Positions 1-5,916 of a DNA stretch of 10,418 bases are shown here, piece by piece. The translations under genes were made by a program, and so were the position numbers. Under the pieces are notes generated by a model. It did not search any database. It saw nothing but the letters and a program-made list of their open reading frames with translations, and was not told the DNA's origin. The stretch spans positions 1-10,418 of the forward strand of contig JAAZKL010000064.1 in NCBI GenBank assembly GCA_012799845.1, written 5' to 3'. Source of the stretch: Clostridiaceae bacterium. GTDB taxonomy: Bacteria > Bacillota > Clostridia > Acetivibrionales > DTU013. Position 1 is the stretch's first letter. The number at the start of each line of letters is the position of its first letter.

Positions 1-285
1 GCCTATTTCCGCCGTTTCGCCGATCACGATCCCCATTCCGTGATCTATGAACAGGCCCCTTCCTATCGCCGCGCCCGGATGTATCTCAATGCCGGTCACG
101 AACCTGGCAAACTGGGATATCAGCCTGGCAAGGAAAAACACCTTCTTCTTATACAGCCAGTGGGCGATCCTGTGATAAATCAGGACATGGAACCCCGGGT
201 ACAGCAAAAACACTTCCAGTGTGCTTTTTGCCGCCGGATCCCGCTTCGCTATGGACCTTGCATCGCTCAACAATCCCTTGAACAT
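1..285 (-). CDS. cysE: Serine O-acetyltransferase, N-terminal part (runs off the window edge)
   Basis: The enzyme transfers an acetyl group from acetyl-CoA to L-serine, making O-acetylserine, the first committed step of cysteine synthesis in the cytosol. Reading the minus strand from 285 gives 95 uninterrupted codons up to the window edge, so the C-terminal half is missing. Residues about 1-55 form the helical N-terminal domain with the family motif KRDPAAKS near residue 14. From about residue 67 the left-handed beta-helix (hexapeptide) domain begins with EIHPGAAIGRG, followed by the active-site histidine in FIDHGMG and by GIVIGETAEIG. Family members carry Asp or Glu before IHP; here it is Glu. 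Two ATGs are possible, at 291 and 285. The second is preferred because GGCGGGGA lies about 7 nt upstream of it, while it would abut the first. Identity is firm from motif order. Confidence 0.93.
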   Translation of the reverse strand, partial: MFKGLLSDARSIAKRDPAAKSTLEVFLLYPGFHVLIYHRIAHWLYKKKVFFLARLISQFARFVTGIEIHPGAAIGRGLFIDHGMGIVIGETAEIG

Positions 286-326
286 AAACATTCCCCGCCA
301 TTTTTACCGAAAACGCTTCGAGTTGT

Positions 327-332
327 ATTATA
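327..332 (-). promoter_or_regulatory. Possible -10 box for cysE
   Basis: The minus strand reads TATAAT here, about 40 nt upstream of the cysE start, which would give a short leader of around 30 nt. The -35 region is weak (TGTGGA at 17 nt spacing), so this rests mainly on a perfect -10 hexamer at a sensible distance. Confidence 0.4.
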
Positions 333-387
333 CCCACATGACGCGTCTTTCCACACATATCCACCCATGCTAAAATCCGCCTATGCC

Positions 388-412
388 AAAAACTCCGCTT
401 CCGGCTGCGGAG
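388..412 (-). terminator. Terminator-like hairpin upstream of cysE
   Basis: On the minus strand CTCCGC (412-407) pairs with GCGGAG (398-393) around an 8-nt loop and is followed at once by TTTTT. No minus-strand gene lies just upstream of it, so it either ends stray antisense transcription or sits in a cysE leader as an attenuator. The stem is short (6 bp, all but one GC), so the call is moderate. Confidence 0.45.
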
Positions 413-434
413 CGAAGTCTGTCACGGTTTATTC

Positions 435-463
435 ATTTTATCAAAATTTAGTCTAAAAGTAAA
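435..463 (-). promoter_or_regulatory. Possible second, upstream promoter for cysE
   Basis: On the minus strand TTTACT (463-458) is followed after exactly 17 nt by TAAAAT (440-435), preceded by TGA as in extended -10 promoters. Transcription would start near 428 and run into the hairpin at 388-412 before reaching cysE. The match is good by eye only, in an AT-rich stretch where chance matches are common. Confidence 0.3.
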
Positions 464-566
464 CAAATAAGATGATCCCTCCGGTATAAACATATGAAAG
501 CAAAAGAATAATAATAACTGACGGCGGTTTGCATTTTCATATATCCTTTGAAAGGAAGTGATGTGA

Positions 567-929
567 TTGGCTGAAAATGTTGGAAGAACGCAGCACTTCA
601 GCATCGGCCACCTGCTGGTAAGATGGCTGGTCGGTGCGATAGTGCTTGCTGTTACAGCATTCCTGACTCCCGGTTTCACGATATCGGGAATTTGGTCTTT
701 GATTATCGCCGCTGCCGTGATCGCTGTCCTTGATTATCTCGTGCAGAGGGTCCTTGGTGTGGATGCCACACCGTTCGGCAGGGGACTGACCGGTTTCATT
801 GTCGCGGCTGTGATTATTTACGTCGTCAAGTTCTTCGTCACAGGCTATGATGTGACCGTACTCGGTGCAATACTGGGCGCTCTCGTGTATGGGGTGATCA
901 ACCTGCTGATACCTGGAAGAACCATGTAA
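567..929 (+). CDS. Small four-helix membrane protein, phage holin family/YvlD-like
   Basis: The 120-residue protein is almost entirely hydrophobic apart from a short N-terminal tail. Four probable membrane segments can be seen at about residues 15-35, 40-60, 73-92 and 95-116, with Gly-rich packing and a short basic end (PGRTM). This is the size and pattern of the YvlD-like 'phage holin family' of Firmicutes. Despite that name these chromosomal proteins are not shown to lyse cells, and there is no endolysin or phage gene nearby. The start is a TTG at 567: AAAGGAAGTGAT sits about 5-6 nt upstream, and the ATG and GTG just before it are out of frame. It stands alone between opposing genes, so context adds no function. 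A different small membrane family is the main alternative. Confidence 0.85.
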   Translation: MAENVGRTQHFSIGHLLVRWLVGAIVLAVTAFLTPGFTISGIWSLIIAAAVIAVLDYLVQRVLGVDATPFGRGLTGFIVAAVIIYVVKFFVTGYDVTVLGAILGALVYGVINLLIPGRTM

Positions 930-938
930 CGGGGCACG

Positions 939-968
939 GGAGCAGATACTGCAGGAGCAGATCCTGCC
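939..968. repeat. 15-nt tandem duplication just after the membrane protein stop
   Basis: Two adjacent 15-nt copies, GGAGCAGATACTGCA (939-953) and GGAGCAGATCCTGCC (954-968), differ at two positions. They start 10 nt after the stop codon of the preceding gene. Too short on its own to be sure it is not chance, but it fits the gene-end repeats elsewhere in the window. Confidence 0.6.
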
Positions 969-1031
969 AGCATCATACTGAATGATTGTTTCTCAAAACA
1001 TGCGCTCATACCGGCCGCATGCGTCCATTCA

Positions 1032-1057
1032 TTTGAGGGGGCTTTTGCCCCCTTGAA
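1032..1057. terminator. Strong hairpin after the membrane protein gene
   Basis: GGGGGC (1037-1042) pairs with GCCCCC (1047-1052) around TTTT, and the stem extends outward through wobble and AT pairs to 1032 and 1057. Neither strand has a clear T run after it, so it may be a weak terminator for the plus-strand gene or simply a 3' end stabiliser. Confidence 0.45.
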
Positions 1058-1083
1058 TATGTACCGGCGGAAAACGACAGTAA

Positions 1084-1110
1084 TAAAGGGATGGCACTGC
1101 CACCCCTTTA
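1084..1110 (-). terminator. Hairpin just after the stop of the 1123-2037 gene
   Basis: An almost perfect 13-nt inverted repeat (TAAAGGGATGGCA at 1084-1096 against TGCCACCCCTTTA at 1098-1110, one mismatch that becomes a G-U pair on the minus-strand RNA) lies 12 nt beyond the stop codon of the minus-strand gene. The downstream tract on the minus strand (ATTACTGTCGTTTT) is only mildly T-rich. Confidence 0.5.
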
Positions 1111-1122
1111 TGTAGGACTGCT

Positions 1123-2037
1123 TCACTCATCTTCCGCAACAGATCTGCTGCCCTCTTCAGCCCCGGGGAAATCTGCTTTTTGAGGCGGGAAGAACTCGTC
1201 TATCGGGAAATCGATGGTGTCGAACAATCCGCAAGCATCTTCATCAGTTGCCGCTACGCACTGCTTGTTGGGAACACAGAAGTCGAACGCAGGCACAAGA
1301 AGCTGGACATGTCTTGCGAGCTTGATGATCGAGAAGAGGCCGATGGTTGCCACTACCCGCCTGGCTATCACAAGATGCCTGTCTTCGCCGGATTCCCTGA
1401 GCAGATCGGTGTCATCGAAGTCGATATCCTCAAGAAGATCGCTGACAGTTGCGGGTATATTCCTGTCGCATCCGTCATCGCAGGCACTTTCAAGGACTTC
1501 CACTATCTTCGCATTGAGCGTTATGGGCTCTGCCACTTCGATCTTCGAAATGGGAAGGTTATCCTGCTGCAGTGCTGACGTGCCCTGATTGTCAAGACCC
1601 TGATCCACAAAGTGAGACTTGAATATCTTCACATTGCCTTCCGAGCCGAACAGGATGACTTTCTTGTCGAACATAACGATGCCTGGGACCGTTATGATCT
1701 TAATGCCGCCGTTGCGCTTCGGAACAAAGAAGTCCAGCGTGACCCTGATGAAGAATTTGATGTCAACCGTATAGAAACCCCTCTTGAAGGGCACCTCCTC
1801 CACATCGGAGAAAACCTTGACCACTTCGGCGCGCCTGGCCTTCACGTTGATAGCATGGCAGACCAGCCAGTTCATCCTGTCAGGGTTCTTGAAGAAAACT
1901 CTCGCATCTTCGATACAATCCTTCTCCTTGCATGAATCATATATTTTTTCTACCTGTATACAAACTGCTTCCCTGATTTTGCACAGGTCCCTTTCGCTTA
2001 TCAGGCCGGGAAGCACTTTATCATGTTTATAACCCAT
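1123..2037 (-). CDS. Conserved clostridial protein of unknown function (304 aa)
   Basis: I recognise this as a conserved type of clostridial protein, but no function is established and none is claimed. It has no signal peptide or membrane segment and looks soluble. Visible landmarks are a CKEKDC motif (residues 36-41), an all-beta-looking block with GFYTVDIKFF (87-96), FDKKVILFGSEGN (123-135), a cysteine pair in an acidic linker (about 186-190), QLLVPAFDFCVPNKQC (245-260) and FPIDEFFPP (277-285). The region from about 192 to 220 is very acidic (DLLEDIDFDDTDLL). Numerous cysteines in short pairs could suit metal binding or disulfide crosslinking, as in spore outer layers, but that is inference. 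The start at 2037 is well supported by AAGGGGG about 8 nt upstream. The gene diverges from the propeller gene across about 170 nt. Confidence 0.85.
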   Translation of the reverse strand: MGYKHDKVLPGLISERDLCKIREAVCIQVEKIYDSCKEKDCIEDARVFFKNPDRMNWLVCHAINVKARRAEVVKVFSDVEEVPFKRGFYTVDIKFFIRVTLDFFVPKRNGGIKIITVPGIVMFDKKVILFGSEGNVKIFKSHFVDQGLDNQGTSALQQDNLPISKIEVAEPITLNAKIVEVLESACDDGCDRNIPATVSDLLEDIDFDDTDLLRESGEDRHLVIARRVVATIGLFSIIKLARHVQLLVPAFDFCVPNKQCVAATDEDACGLFDTIDFPIDEFFPPQKADFPGAEEGSRSVAEDE

Positions 2038-2095
2038 ATTTATATCCCCCTTCGCATTAAAGTTAAAGCTGTTTTTTCGATTTCCCTCTCATTTT

Positions 2096-2104
2096 CATAA
2101 TATG
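2096..2104. promoter_or_regulatory. Symmetrical CATAATATG between divergent genes; possible sporulation -10
   Basis: CATAATATG reads CATAATAT on the plus strand and CATATTAT on the minus strand. Both fit the CATANNNT core of the -10 boxes used by the mother-cell sigma factors E and K. It lies 59 nt from the minus-strand gene start and 107 nt from the preferred plus-strand start. No convincing -35 was found, so this is tentative. Confidence 0.25.
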
Positions 2105-2210
2105 TTGATGGTAAATATTTGTGATAAATTACAGAACACAATGAATATAAATGACCGGCGGACCCTCATATATATTAAACAGTGTAATCTATATTGGTGA
2201 GTGGTCAGTC

Positions 2211-3893
2211 ATGTACAATTTCCATAACAGGCACTATATATTCAGGCAGTCCGACGGGCAGATCCGGAATTTCTACTGTGATACGAGGCAGAACCTTTAC
2301 TGCAGCACCCTTGACAGGGGCGGCATCTGGAGCAACGCCACCGTCATTGCCAGGAACGTGCACCAGTACTTCTACGCAGAGCTGGGCCGGGACAGTTTTT
2401 ATCACGTACTGTTCCAGGACAACGACGGCAACATCAGCTATGCCAAAACCGACGGGCAATACGTGAAAACCTTCCCCGTCCTCAACAGCAAGACCCCGGC
2501 AGTCTACAACAAACACCTCTATGTCGCTCCGCTGGATGATGAGATATTCCTGTTCTACGTACTTCAGCACGACAACTCGTTTCTGCTCGCATACCAGATG
2601 CTGAAGAACAACAAGCCCGGAACGCCGAAGATCGTGGACTATGTTTCGGGAAGCAGCATACCGTGCTCGGTCCTGTATGACTCAGACCTGAACATATACG
2701 CGTTCTACCAGTCGTATGACGGCAAATACCTGCAGTTGGGGTACAAGAAATTCAGCACCGTCCGGAAGCACTGGAGCGATTTCACAGCAATAACGAAATA
2801 CCAGGGCAACTGTGAATACCCGCATGCGATCATGGATCCATCCGGCACGATCCACCTGTGTTACCAGAGGCGTGCCCCGAAGCTGTTCGAGTTGGTCTGC
2901 CAGCAGAAGGCGCCGGACAGGAACCTCTGGTCCGCCGAAACCGTGCTGCACTCCTCCGTCCATCCGTTTGATAACGCATCGGTCGTCCAGGTAAATGACA
3001 GGATCATCGTATACTGGGTCAGGAACGATGTAATATACTACTGTTCCGGCTCCCTGTCAGGCGATAACCGGACCCGGCCTGCAAGATACGGAACCCAGCC
3101 GGGGCGCAGGCTCCAGTGCGTCTGTTACAAGGACTTGTGGAAGGGGGACGGTTCTGCACTTGGGAACGGTTCTACAGACAGGGACAGTTCTGCACTTTCA
3201 CCGGGAATCTACCCTGGCGTAGTCTCCAGCGGTTTCAGCCTGGTATTCATGGACACCGGCAGCATCACCGGCGGAAAGCCGTTCCAACGGTCCCCGTCTT
3301 CGGCCGCTTCAGGAGGGGATGCATCGGGCAATGAGCTTAAGTCGCTGGTCCTGGGTGTTTTCAAGGAGATGCAGGACAAAATAAGCGAAATGGATGCCGA
3401 ACTGTCGGAACTCAAAAAAGAAATGCCGAAGTTGAAAAACGCATATATGGAACTGGCAAAAGAAGCGCAGAAGCTTTCGATCCGGCTCAATATGCTGGAA
3501 AACAGGCTGGCACAGATCAACAACCGCAGGCCTGAATCACCCGGCATCAGGCCCGAACCACCCGGTGTCAGGCTTGAATCACCCGGCCGCAGGCCCGAAT
3601 CAATCGGCTCCATGCCAGAATCGCCCAGTGTCAGGCCTCAACCTGCGAAACACGTATCATCCGAAGACGACCCCGGGTCCACGAATAAGGCCATGGCAGC
3701 ATTTTGGAAAGATAATGCGTCCCCAGGCAAAGAACCGGCGCCGGACGCTGTGAATGAAGCCGCCAACCCGGTTTCACCCGGAACATCTCCTGATAATGCG
3801 TCTGCCAGGCGTCCAAAACCTTCCCTCGACGCCGAAACGCTGAAAATCCGGGAAGAGTGGCAGGAACCGAGGGAATGGTCCGAAGGGGGCTGA
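2211..3893 (+). CDS. Probable beta-propeller protein with coiled coil and proline-rich repeat tail
   Basis: No named family is claimed. Residues about 1-310 contain recurring short beta-strand segments of the type seen in sialidase/BNR-like propellers: HYIFRQSDGQIRNFYCD, YHVLFQDNDGNISYA, YAFYQSYDGKYLQLGYKK, IHLCYQRR and IIVYWVRNDVIYYCS, roughly 45-60 residues apart. There is no signal peptide or membrane segment. Next comes a Gly/Ser-rich linker with three 18-nt repeats (3145-3198), a heptad-rich coiled coil at about residues 370-437 (KEMQDKISEMDAELSELKKE and on), then a Pro/Glu/Arg tail of 7-residue repeats (RPESPGI type) encoded at 3525-3647, and a charged end. ATG 2151 is in frame but lacks a ribosome site. 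ATG 2211 has GGTGAG about 9 nt upstream and starts directly at the first strand, so it is preferred. A surface or spore-associated structural role is only a guess. Confidence 0.85.
   Translation: MYNFHNRHYIFRQSDGQIRNFYCDTRQNLYCSTLDRGGIWSNATVIARNVHQYFYAELGRDSFYHVLFQDNDGNISYAKTDGQYVKTFPVLNSKTPAVYNKHLYVAPLDDEIFLFYVLQHDNSFLLAYQMLKNNKPGTPKIVDYVSGSSIPCSVLYDSDLNIYAFYQSYDGKYLQLGYKKFSTVRKHWSDFTAITKYQGNCEYPHAIMDPSGTIHLCYQRRAPKLFELVCQQKAPDRNLWSAETVLHSSVHPFDNASVVQVNDRIIVYWVRNDVIYYCSGSLSGDNRTRPARYGTQPGRRLQCVCYKDLWKGDGSALGNGSTDRDSSALSPGIYPGVVSSGFSLVFMDTGSITGGKPFQRSPSSAASGGDASGNELKSLVLGVFKEMQDKISEMDAELSELKKEMPKLKNAYMELAKEAQKLSIRLNMLENRLAQINNRRPESPGIRPEPPGVRLESPGRRPESIGSMPESPSVRPQPAKHVSSEDDPGSTNKAMAAFWKDNASPGKEPAPDAVNEAANPVSPGTSPDNASARRPKPSLDAETLKIREEWQEPREWSEGG
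3145..3198 (+). repeat. Three 18-nt in-frame repeats in the propeller gene linker
   Basis: Units at 3145-3162, 3163-3180 and 3181-3198 follow GGGACGGTTCTGCACTTG with a few changes and no indels. They encode three 6-residue units (GDGSAL, GNGSTD, RDSSAL) between the propeller and the coiled coil. Confidence 0.8.
3525..3647 (+). repeat. 21-nt in-frame repeats encoding a Pro/Glu/Arg heptapeptide tail
   Basis: Five full units (3525-3545, 3546-3566, 3567-3587, 3588-3608, 3609-3629) and a partial sixth follow CGCAGGCCTGAATCACCCGGC. The protein repeat is RPESPGI, RPEPPGV, RLESPGR, RPESIGS, MPESPSV. No indels are present, so the reading frame is kept. Confidence 0.9.
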
Positions 3894-3910
3894 GAAGAAG
3901 CCTGGGTTTG

Positions 3911-3957
3911 ACAAAAAAAGAGGACTGTCTGTAAAGATAAGTCCTCTGTCATTTTTA
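3911..3957. terminator. Bidirectional intrinsic terminator
   Basis: GAGGACT (3920-3926) pairs with AGTCCTC (3940-3946). On the plus strand ATTTTT follows closely (3951-3956), ending the propeller gene transcript 30-60 nt after its stop. On the minus strand the stem is followed directly by TTTTTTT (3919-3913), which would end the structured RNA transcribed from the promoter near 4250. Confidence 0.85.
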
Positions 3958-3988
3958 ATAAACCCGAAAAGCCGTTTCCCTATATTTT

Positions 3989-4238
3989 GACACCTAGCCC
4001 GAGGCTAGGTGGGTGTCCTGTTGAAAGCTTCTGTCTACCACCGCCGAACACGTACAGGACGTGTGTCGGAATTAGGTTGTGGTCTGGCATCTGCTCTCAA
4101 ACCCCGGACTCCCATATTAACGATGGTAGGTTCAAAATAATAGGTTATCCGGACATTTCAGGCTAAACATATATTTCGTTTTCAAAGACCAGCGGTCTTT
4201 TCTTCGGCCTTCGGGCGCCTTGCCCGTGCCGTTTCTGT
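3989..4238 (-). ncRNA. Structured noncoding RNA gene, candidate raiA-type RNA
   Basis: This stretch has no ORF of note but folds convincingly as a minus-strand RNA. (a) CTACCATCG (4129-4121) pairs with CGGTGGTAG (4043-4035), closing a large domain. (b) Inside it, CCGACACACGT (4069-4059) pairs with ACGTGTTCGG (4053-4044) with one bulge. (c) The loop of that hairpin, GTCCTGT (4060-4054), is perfectly complementary to ACAGGAC (4021-4015), a pseudoknot. (d) CACCTAGCC and GGCTAGGTG (4011-4003, 3999-3991) form a 9-bp 3' hairpin. Two further hairpins lie near the 5' end (4185-4201 and 4212-4226). An extended -10 promoter sits just upstream, and a terminator with seven Ts at 3946-3913 would give a transcript of about 325 nt. 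Size, lineage and complexity suggest the clostridial raiA RNA, but I cannot match its consensus from memory. A right end/omega RNA of an IS200/IS605 element is the alternative, since TCAA follows the last hairpin. Confidence 0.72.
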
Positions 4239-4244
4239 GATTAC

Positions 4245-4273
4245 ATTATATCATTGATTTCAGTGCGCCAACA
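4245..4273 (-). promoter_or_regulatory. Extended -10 promoter for the structured RNA
   Basis: On the minus strand the sequence reads TGATATAAT (4253-4245), a perfect -10 with the TG extension. Upstream matches to the -35 are weak (TTGGCG at 15 nt or TTGTTG at 18 nt), which is tolerated by extended -10 promoters. Transcription should start near 4238. No protein gene begins downstream for over 4 kb on that strand except cysE and the 1123-2037 gene. Confidence 0.6.
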
Positions 4274-4436
4274 ACATACAGGAACCGCAATTACGCCTGT
4301 AATGCGCTGTTTAGTTCATCCTGCCTCTGTTTTTCTCTATTGTTCAGATGATTTTGATGCCAATAAAAGGAACTTTCCGGAAAGGTCGCATCAACTGCGA
4401 AAACCCGGGATTGTGCGGCAACGGACGGCAGAACGG

Positions 4437-4694
4437 TCAGTATATTTTCACATAGTTGTTCTTCATCAACTGCGGTTCGATTTTGTATATTTCCCTTATT
4501 GCGATCCTGTTGAAAAGGGCTTCCTGCAGCACGATATCCTTGTATTCGAGGGGAAATTTCAGGCAATACCCACAGCCGCCCTTTGCGATCTGGCAGGGGG
4601 TCGGGATTACCTCGAAGACATATCCTTTCTTCTCCAGGATGGAGCATAGCCTCAGCGCGTAATTGCCTGAGTCGAGTATGGCAATGCCGTACAT
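4437..4694 (-). CDS. DUF3343 protein, putative Se/S carrier-like
   Basis: This 85-residue soluble protein fits the DUF3343 family in size and pattern: an N-terminal strand and helix (YGIAILDSGNYALRLCSILEK), then the family core VIPTPCQIAKGGCGYCLKFP (residues 29-48). Family members usually show a TP...S.CG core ending in a hydrophobic-x-phenylalanine segment. Here Cys34, Cys41 and Cys44 cluster in it, one or two more cysteines than usual. The family is annotated as a possible carrier of selenium or sulfur because it often lies beside selenium or cysteine-desulfurase genes, but that role is unproven and there is no such neighbour here. The start has GAAGGGAGAG about 8-9 nt upstream. The glycosylase gene lies upstream on the same strand, separated by a tandem repeat array, so co-transcription is possible. 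Confidence 0.85.
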   Translation of the reverse strand: MYGIAILDSGNYALRLCSILEKKGYVFEVIPTPCQIAKGGCGYCLKFPLEYKDIVLQEALFNRIAIREIYKIEPQLMKNNYVKIY

Positions 4695-4728
4695 ATGAAC
4701 ACTCTCCCTTCAGTACATTCTATTTTGA

Positions 4729-4896
4729 AAGTGCACATAATGTGTCTGAATAGGGTGCCAATAATGTGTATCATTGAGGTGTATATAATATGTAAGAATA
4801 GGGTGTCTATTATGCGTATCAGCTGGATGTTCATAATGTGTATCAGTAGGGTGCATATAACGAATCTGTATAGCGTACCTATTATTTCCTATATGC
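4729..4896. repeat. 24-nt tandem repeat array, seven units
   Basis: Seven consecutive 24-nt units without a single indel: 4729-4752, 4753-4776, 4777-4800, 4801-4824, 4825-4848, 4849-4872 and 4873-4896. The plus-strand consensus is close to GGGTGNATATAATGTGTATC plus AGTA; units share GGGTG, TAATG and TATCA blocks but differ at many positions. The array fills the gap between the stop of the glycosylase gene (4889) and the start of the DUF3343 gene, and the last unit overlaps the stop codon. Because 24 is a multiple of three, both strands show spurious ORFs with 8-residue repeats; these are not called. Confidence 0.88.
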
Positions 4897-5773
4897 CGAT
4901 TTTGTGCTCCCTTGCATAATAGAACAGGTACTGCTGGGCGAAACCCGCATACTGCCCGAATTTCTCAGAAGCAAACCTGTGTATTTCGGGAAAACCGGCC
5001 TCACGGCCGAAATATAGTTCTTCCATGACCCGTTTGACCCAGACGTCAACGGGAAATACATCATACTTGATGCCGCTGTACAACAGCACGCAGTCAGCCA
5101 CCTTGCCGCCGACACCCTTGTATTTCATAAGCTCCTTTCGGGCATCGGCCGTCTGCATCGTTGCCAGCCTTTCAGTATCGAACCCGGATCCGGCCACAGC
5201 AGCAGCTGTTTCATGTATGTAGCCGCACCTGTAGCCCGCCCTGCACTCGGCAATCTGCTCGAGGCTTTGCACCGCAAGGACCTGTGCATCCGGGAAGCTG
5301 TAGTATGATTTCCCCGCATACCTTATTTCAGTACCAAAGAGCCTTGAAATTTCAGATATGATTTTCATTATCCTCGGTATCCTGTTGTTGGCTGACAAAA
5401 TGAACGATACCAGCGTTTCCCATGGTTCCTGCCTCAAAATGCGGATCCCGCTGCCGAAGTTCACGGCCTTCTCCATGATCCCGTCAGTCATGACAGCTTC
5501 CTTGATCAGTCTGTAGTCCCTGCCGAGGTCGAAATAGTCGAACCACACCTGTTTGAAGTCCTCCGCCGTCGCATTGTCCAGCTTCAGAACCCCAGGGCGG
5601 TAAGACACGTTGGCAGCTTTCCCCCTGACAACGCCGGTATAGCTGCCGTCCGGCTCCCTATACCACCTGAAACACTGCCCGCATTCGAATATGTGGACCG
5701 GGTCGAAATCGCTTATCCCCTCTACCCTGATACCGTTCCCGTCTTCGTATATGTCATAGCCCTTGTAGTGCAT
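4889..5773 (-). CDS. ogg: 8-oxoguanine DNA glycosylase, OGG1 type
   Basis: This base-excision repair enzyme removes 8-oxoguanine from DNA and nicks the strand by beta-elimination. The 294 residues carry the OGG N-terminal domain (residues about 5-115, with FECGQCFRW at 29-37 matching the conserved CGQ-x-FRW motif) and a helix-hairpin-helix glycosylase domain. The signature KGVGGKVADC (219-228) places the Schiff-base lysine at Lys224, equivalent to Lys249 of human OGG1, and PVDVWVKR (241-248) supplies the catalytic Asp243. PWETLVSFILSANN (117-130) matches the family helix before the hairpin. The ATG at 5773 has GGAGG about 5 nt upstream. It diverges from the DUF6062 gene. I see no iron-sulfur cysteines, as expected for OGG rather than EndoIII or MutY. 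The identification is firm. Confidence 0.95.
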   Translation of the reverse strand: MHYKGYDIYEDGNGIRVEGISDFDPVHIFECGQCFRWYREPDGSYTGVVRGKAANVSYRPGVLKLDNATAEDFKQVWFDYFDLGRDYRLIKEAVMTDGIMEKAVNFGSGIRILRQEPWETLVSFILSANNRIPRIMKIISEISRLFGTEIRYAGKSYYSFPDAQVLAVQSLEQIAECRAGYRCGYIHETAAAVAGSGFDTERLATMQTADARKELMKYKGVGGKVADCVLLYSGIKYDVFPVDVWVKRVMEELYFGREAGFPEIHRFASEKFGQYAGFAQQYLFYYAREHKIGI

Positions 5774-5861
5774 GGCAACCTCCGATGATGAACATTCGAT
5801 GATGTGTCTCTACGATTCTTCATATACCCAATTTGCGCCATCAAATCACAGATTTTGCGAT

Positions 5862-5908
5862 AAATTTTCCGCATCCGAAAATTTTCCATGGGTAAAATGT
5901 GTTATAAT
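5862..5908 (+). promoter_or_regulatory. Extended -10 promoter for the DUF6062 gene, with upstream direct repeats
   Basis: TGTTATAAT (5900-5908) is a perfect -10 with the TG extension, 64 nt before the start codon. The -35 match is poor. Instead two copies of AAATTTTCC (5862-5870 and 5879-5887) lie 17 nt apart, the second over the -35 position, which could be an activator or repressor site. Confidence 0.55.
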
Positions 5909-5916
5909 CTAGTTGT

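Noticed and set aside
40..456. Plus-strand ORF of 138 codons at the left edge
   Set aside because: It lies opposite the cysE reading frame, which has clear family motifs, and its translation shows no recognisable domain.
567..929. True phage holin as a sign of a prophage
   Set aside because: The fold fits the chromosomal YvlD-like group, and no lysin, phage structural gene or integrase is nearby.
3989..4238. RNase P RNA, tmRNA, SRP RNA or 6S RNA
   Set aside because: None of their signature sequences is present (for example GAGGAAAGTCC of RNase P or GGAAGCAGC of SRP RNA), and the fold is not the long open hairpin of 6S RNA.
4254..4649. Plus-strand ORF of 131 codons
   Set aside because: It runs opposite the DUF3343 gene and through the noncoding stretch before it, with no ribosome site or known motif.
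4729..4896. CRISPR array
   Set aside because: Units are contiguous, degenerate and only 24 nt with no unique spacers between identical repeats, and no cas genes are present. The same holds for the 25-nt array at 6953-7077.
4652..4919. ORFs on both strands with 8-residue repeats
   Set aside because: They arise because the 24-nt array is a multiple of three; neither has a ribosome site or a plausible protein, so they are treated as repeat shadows.
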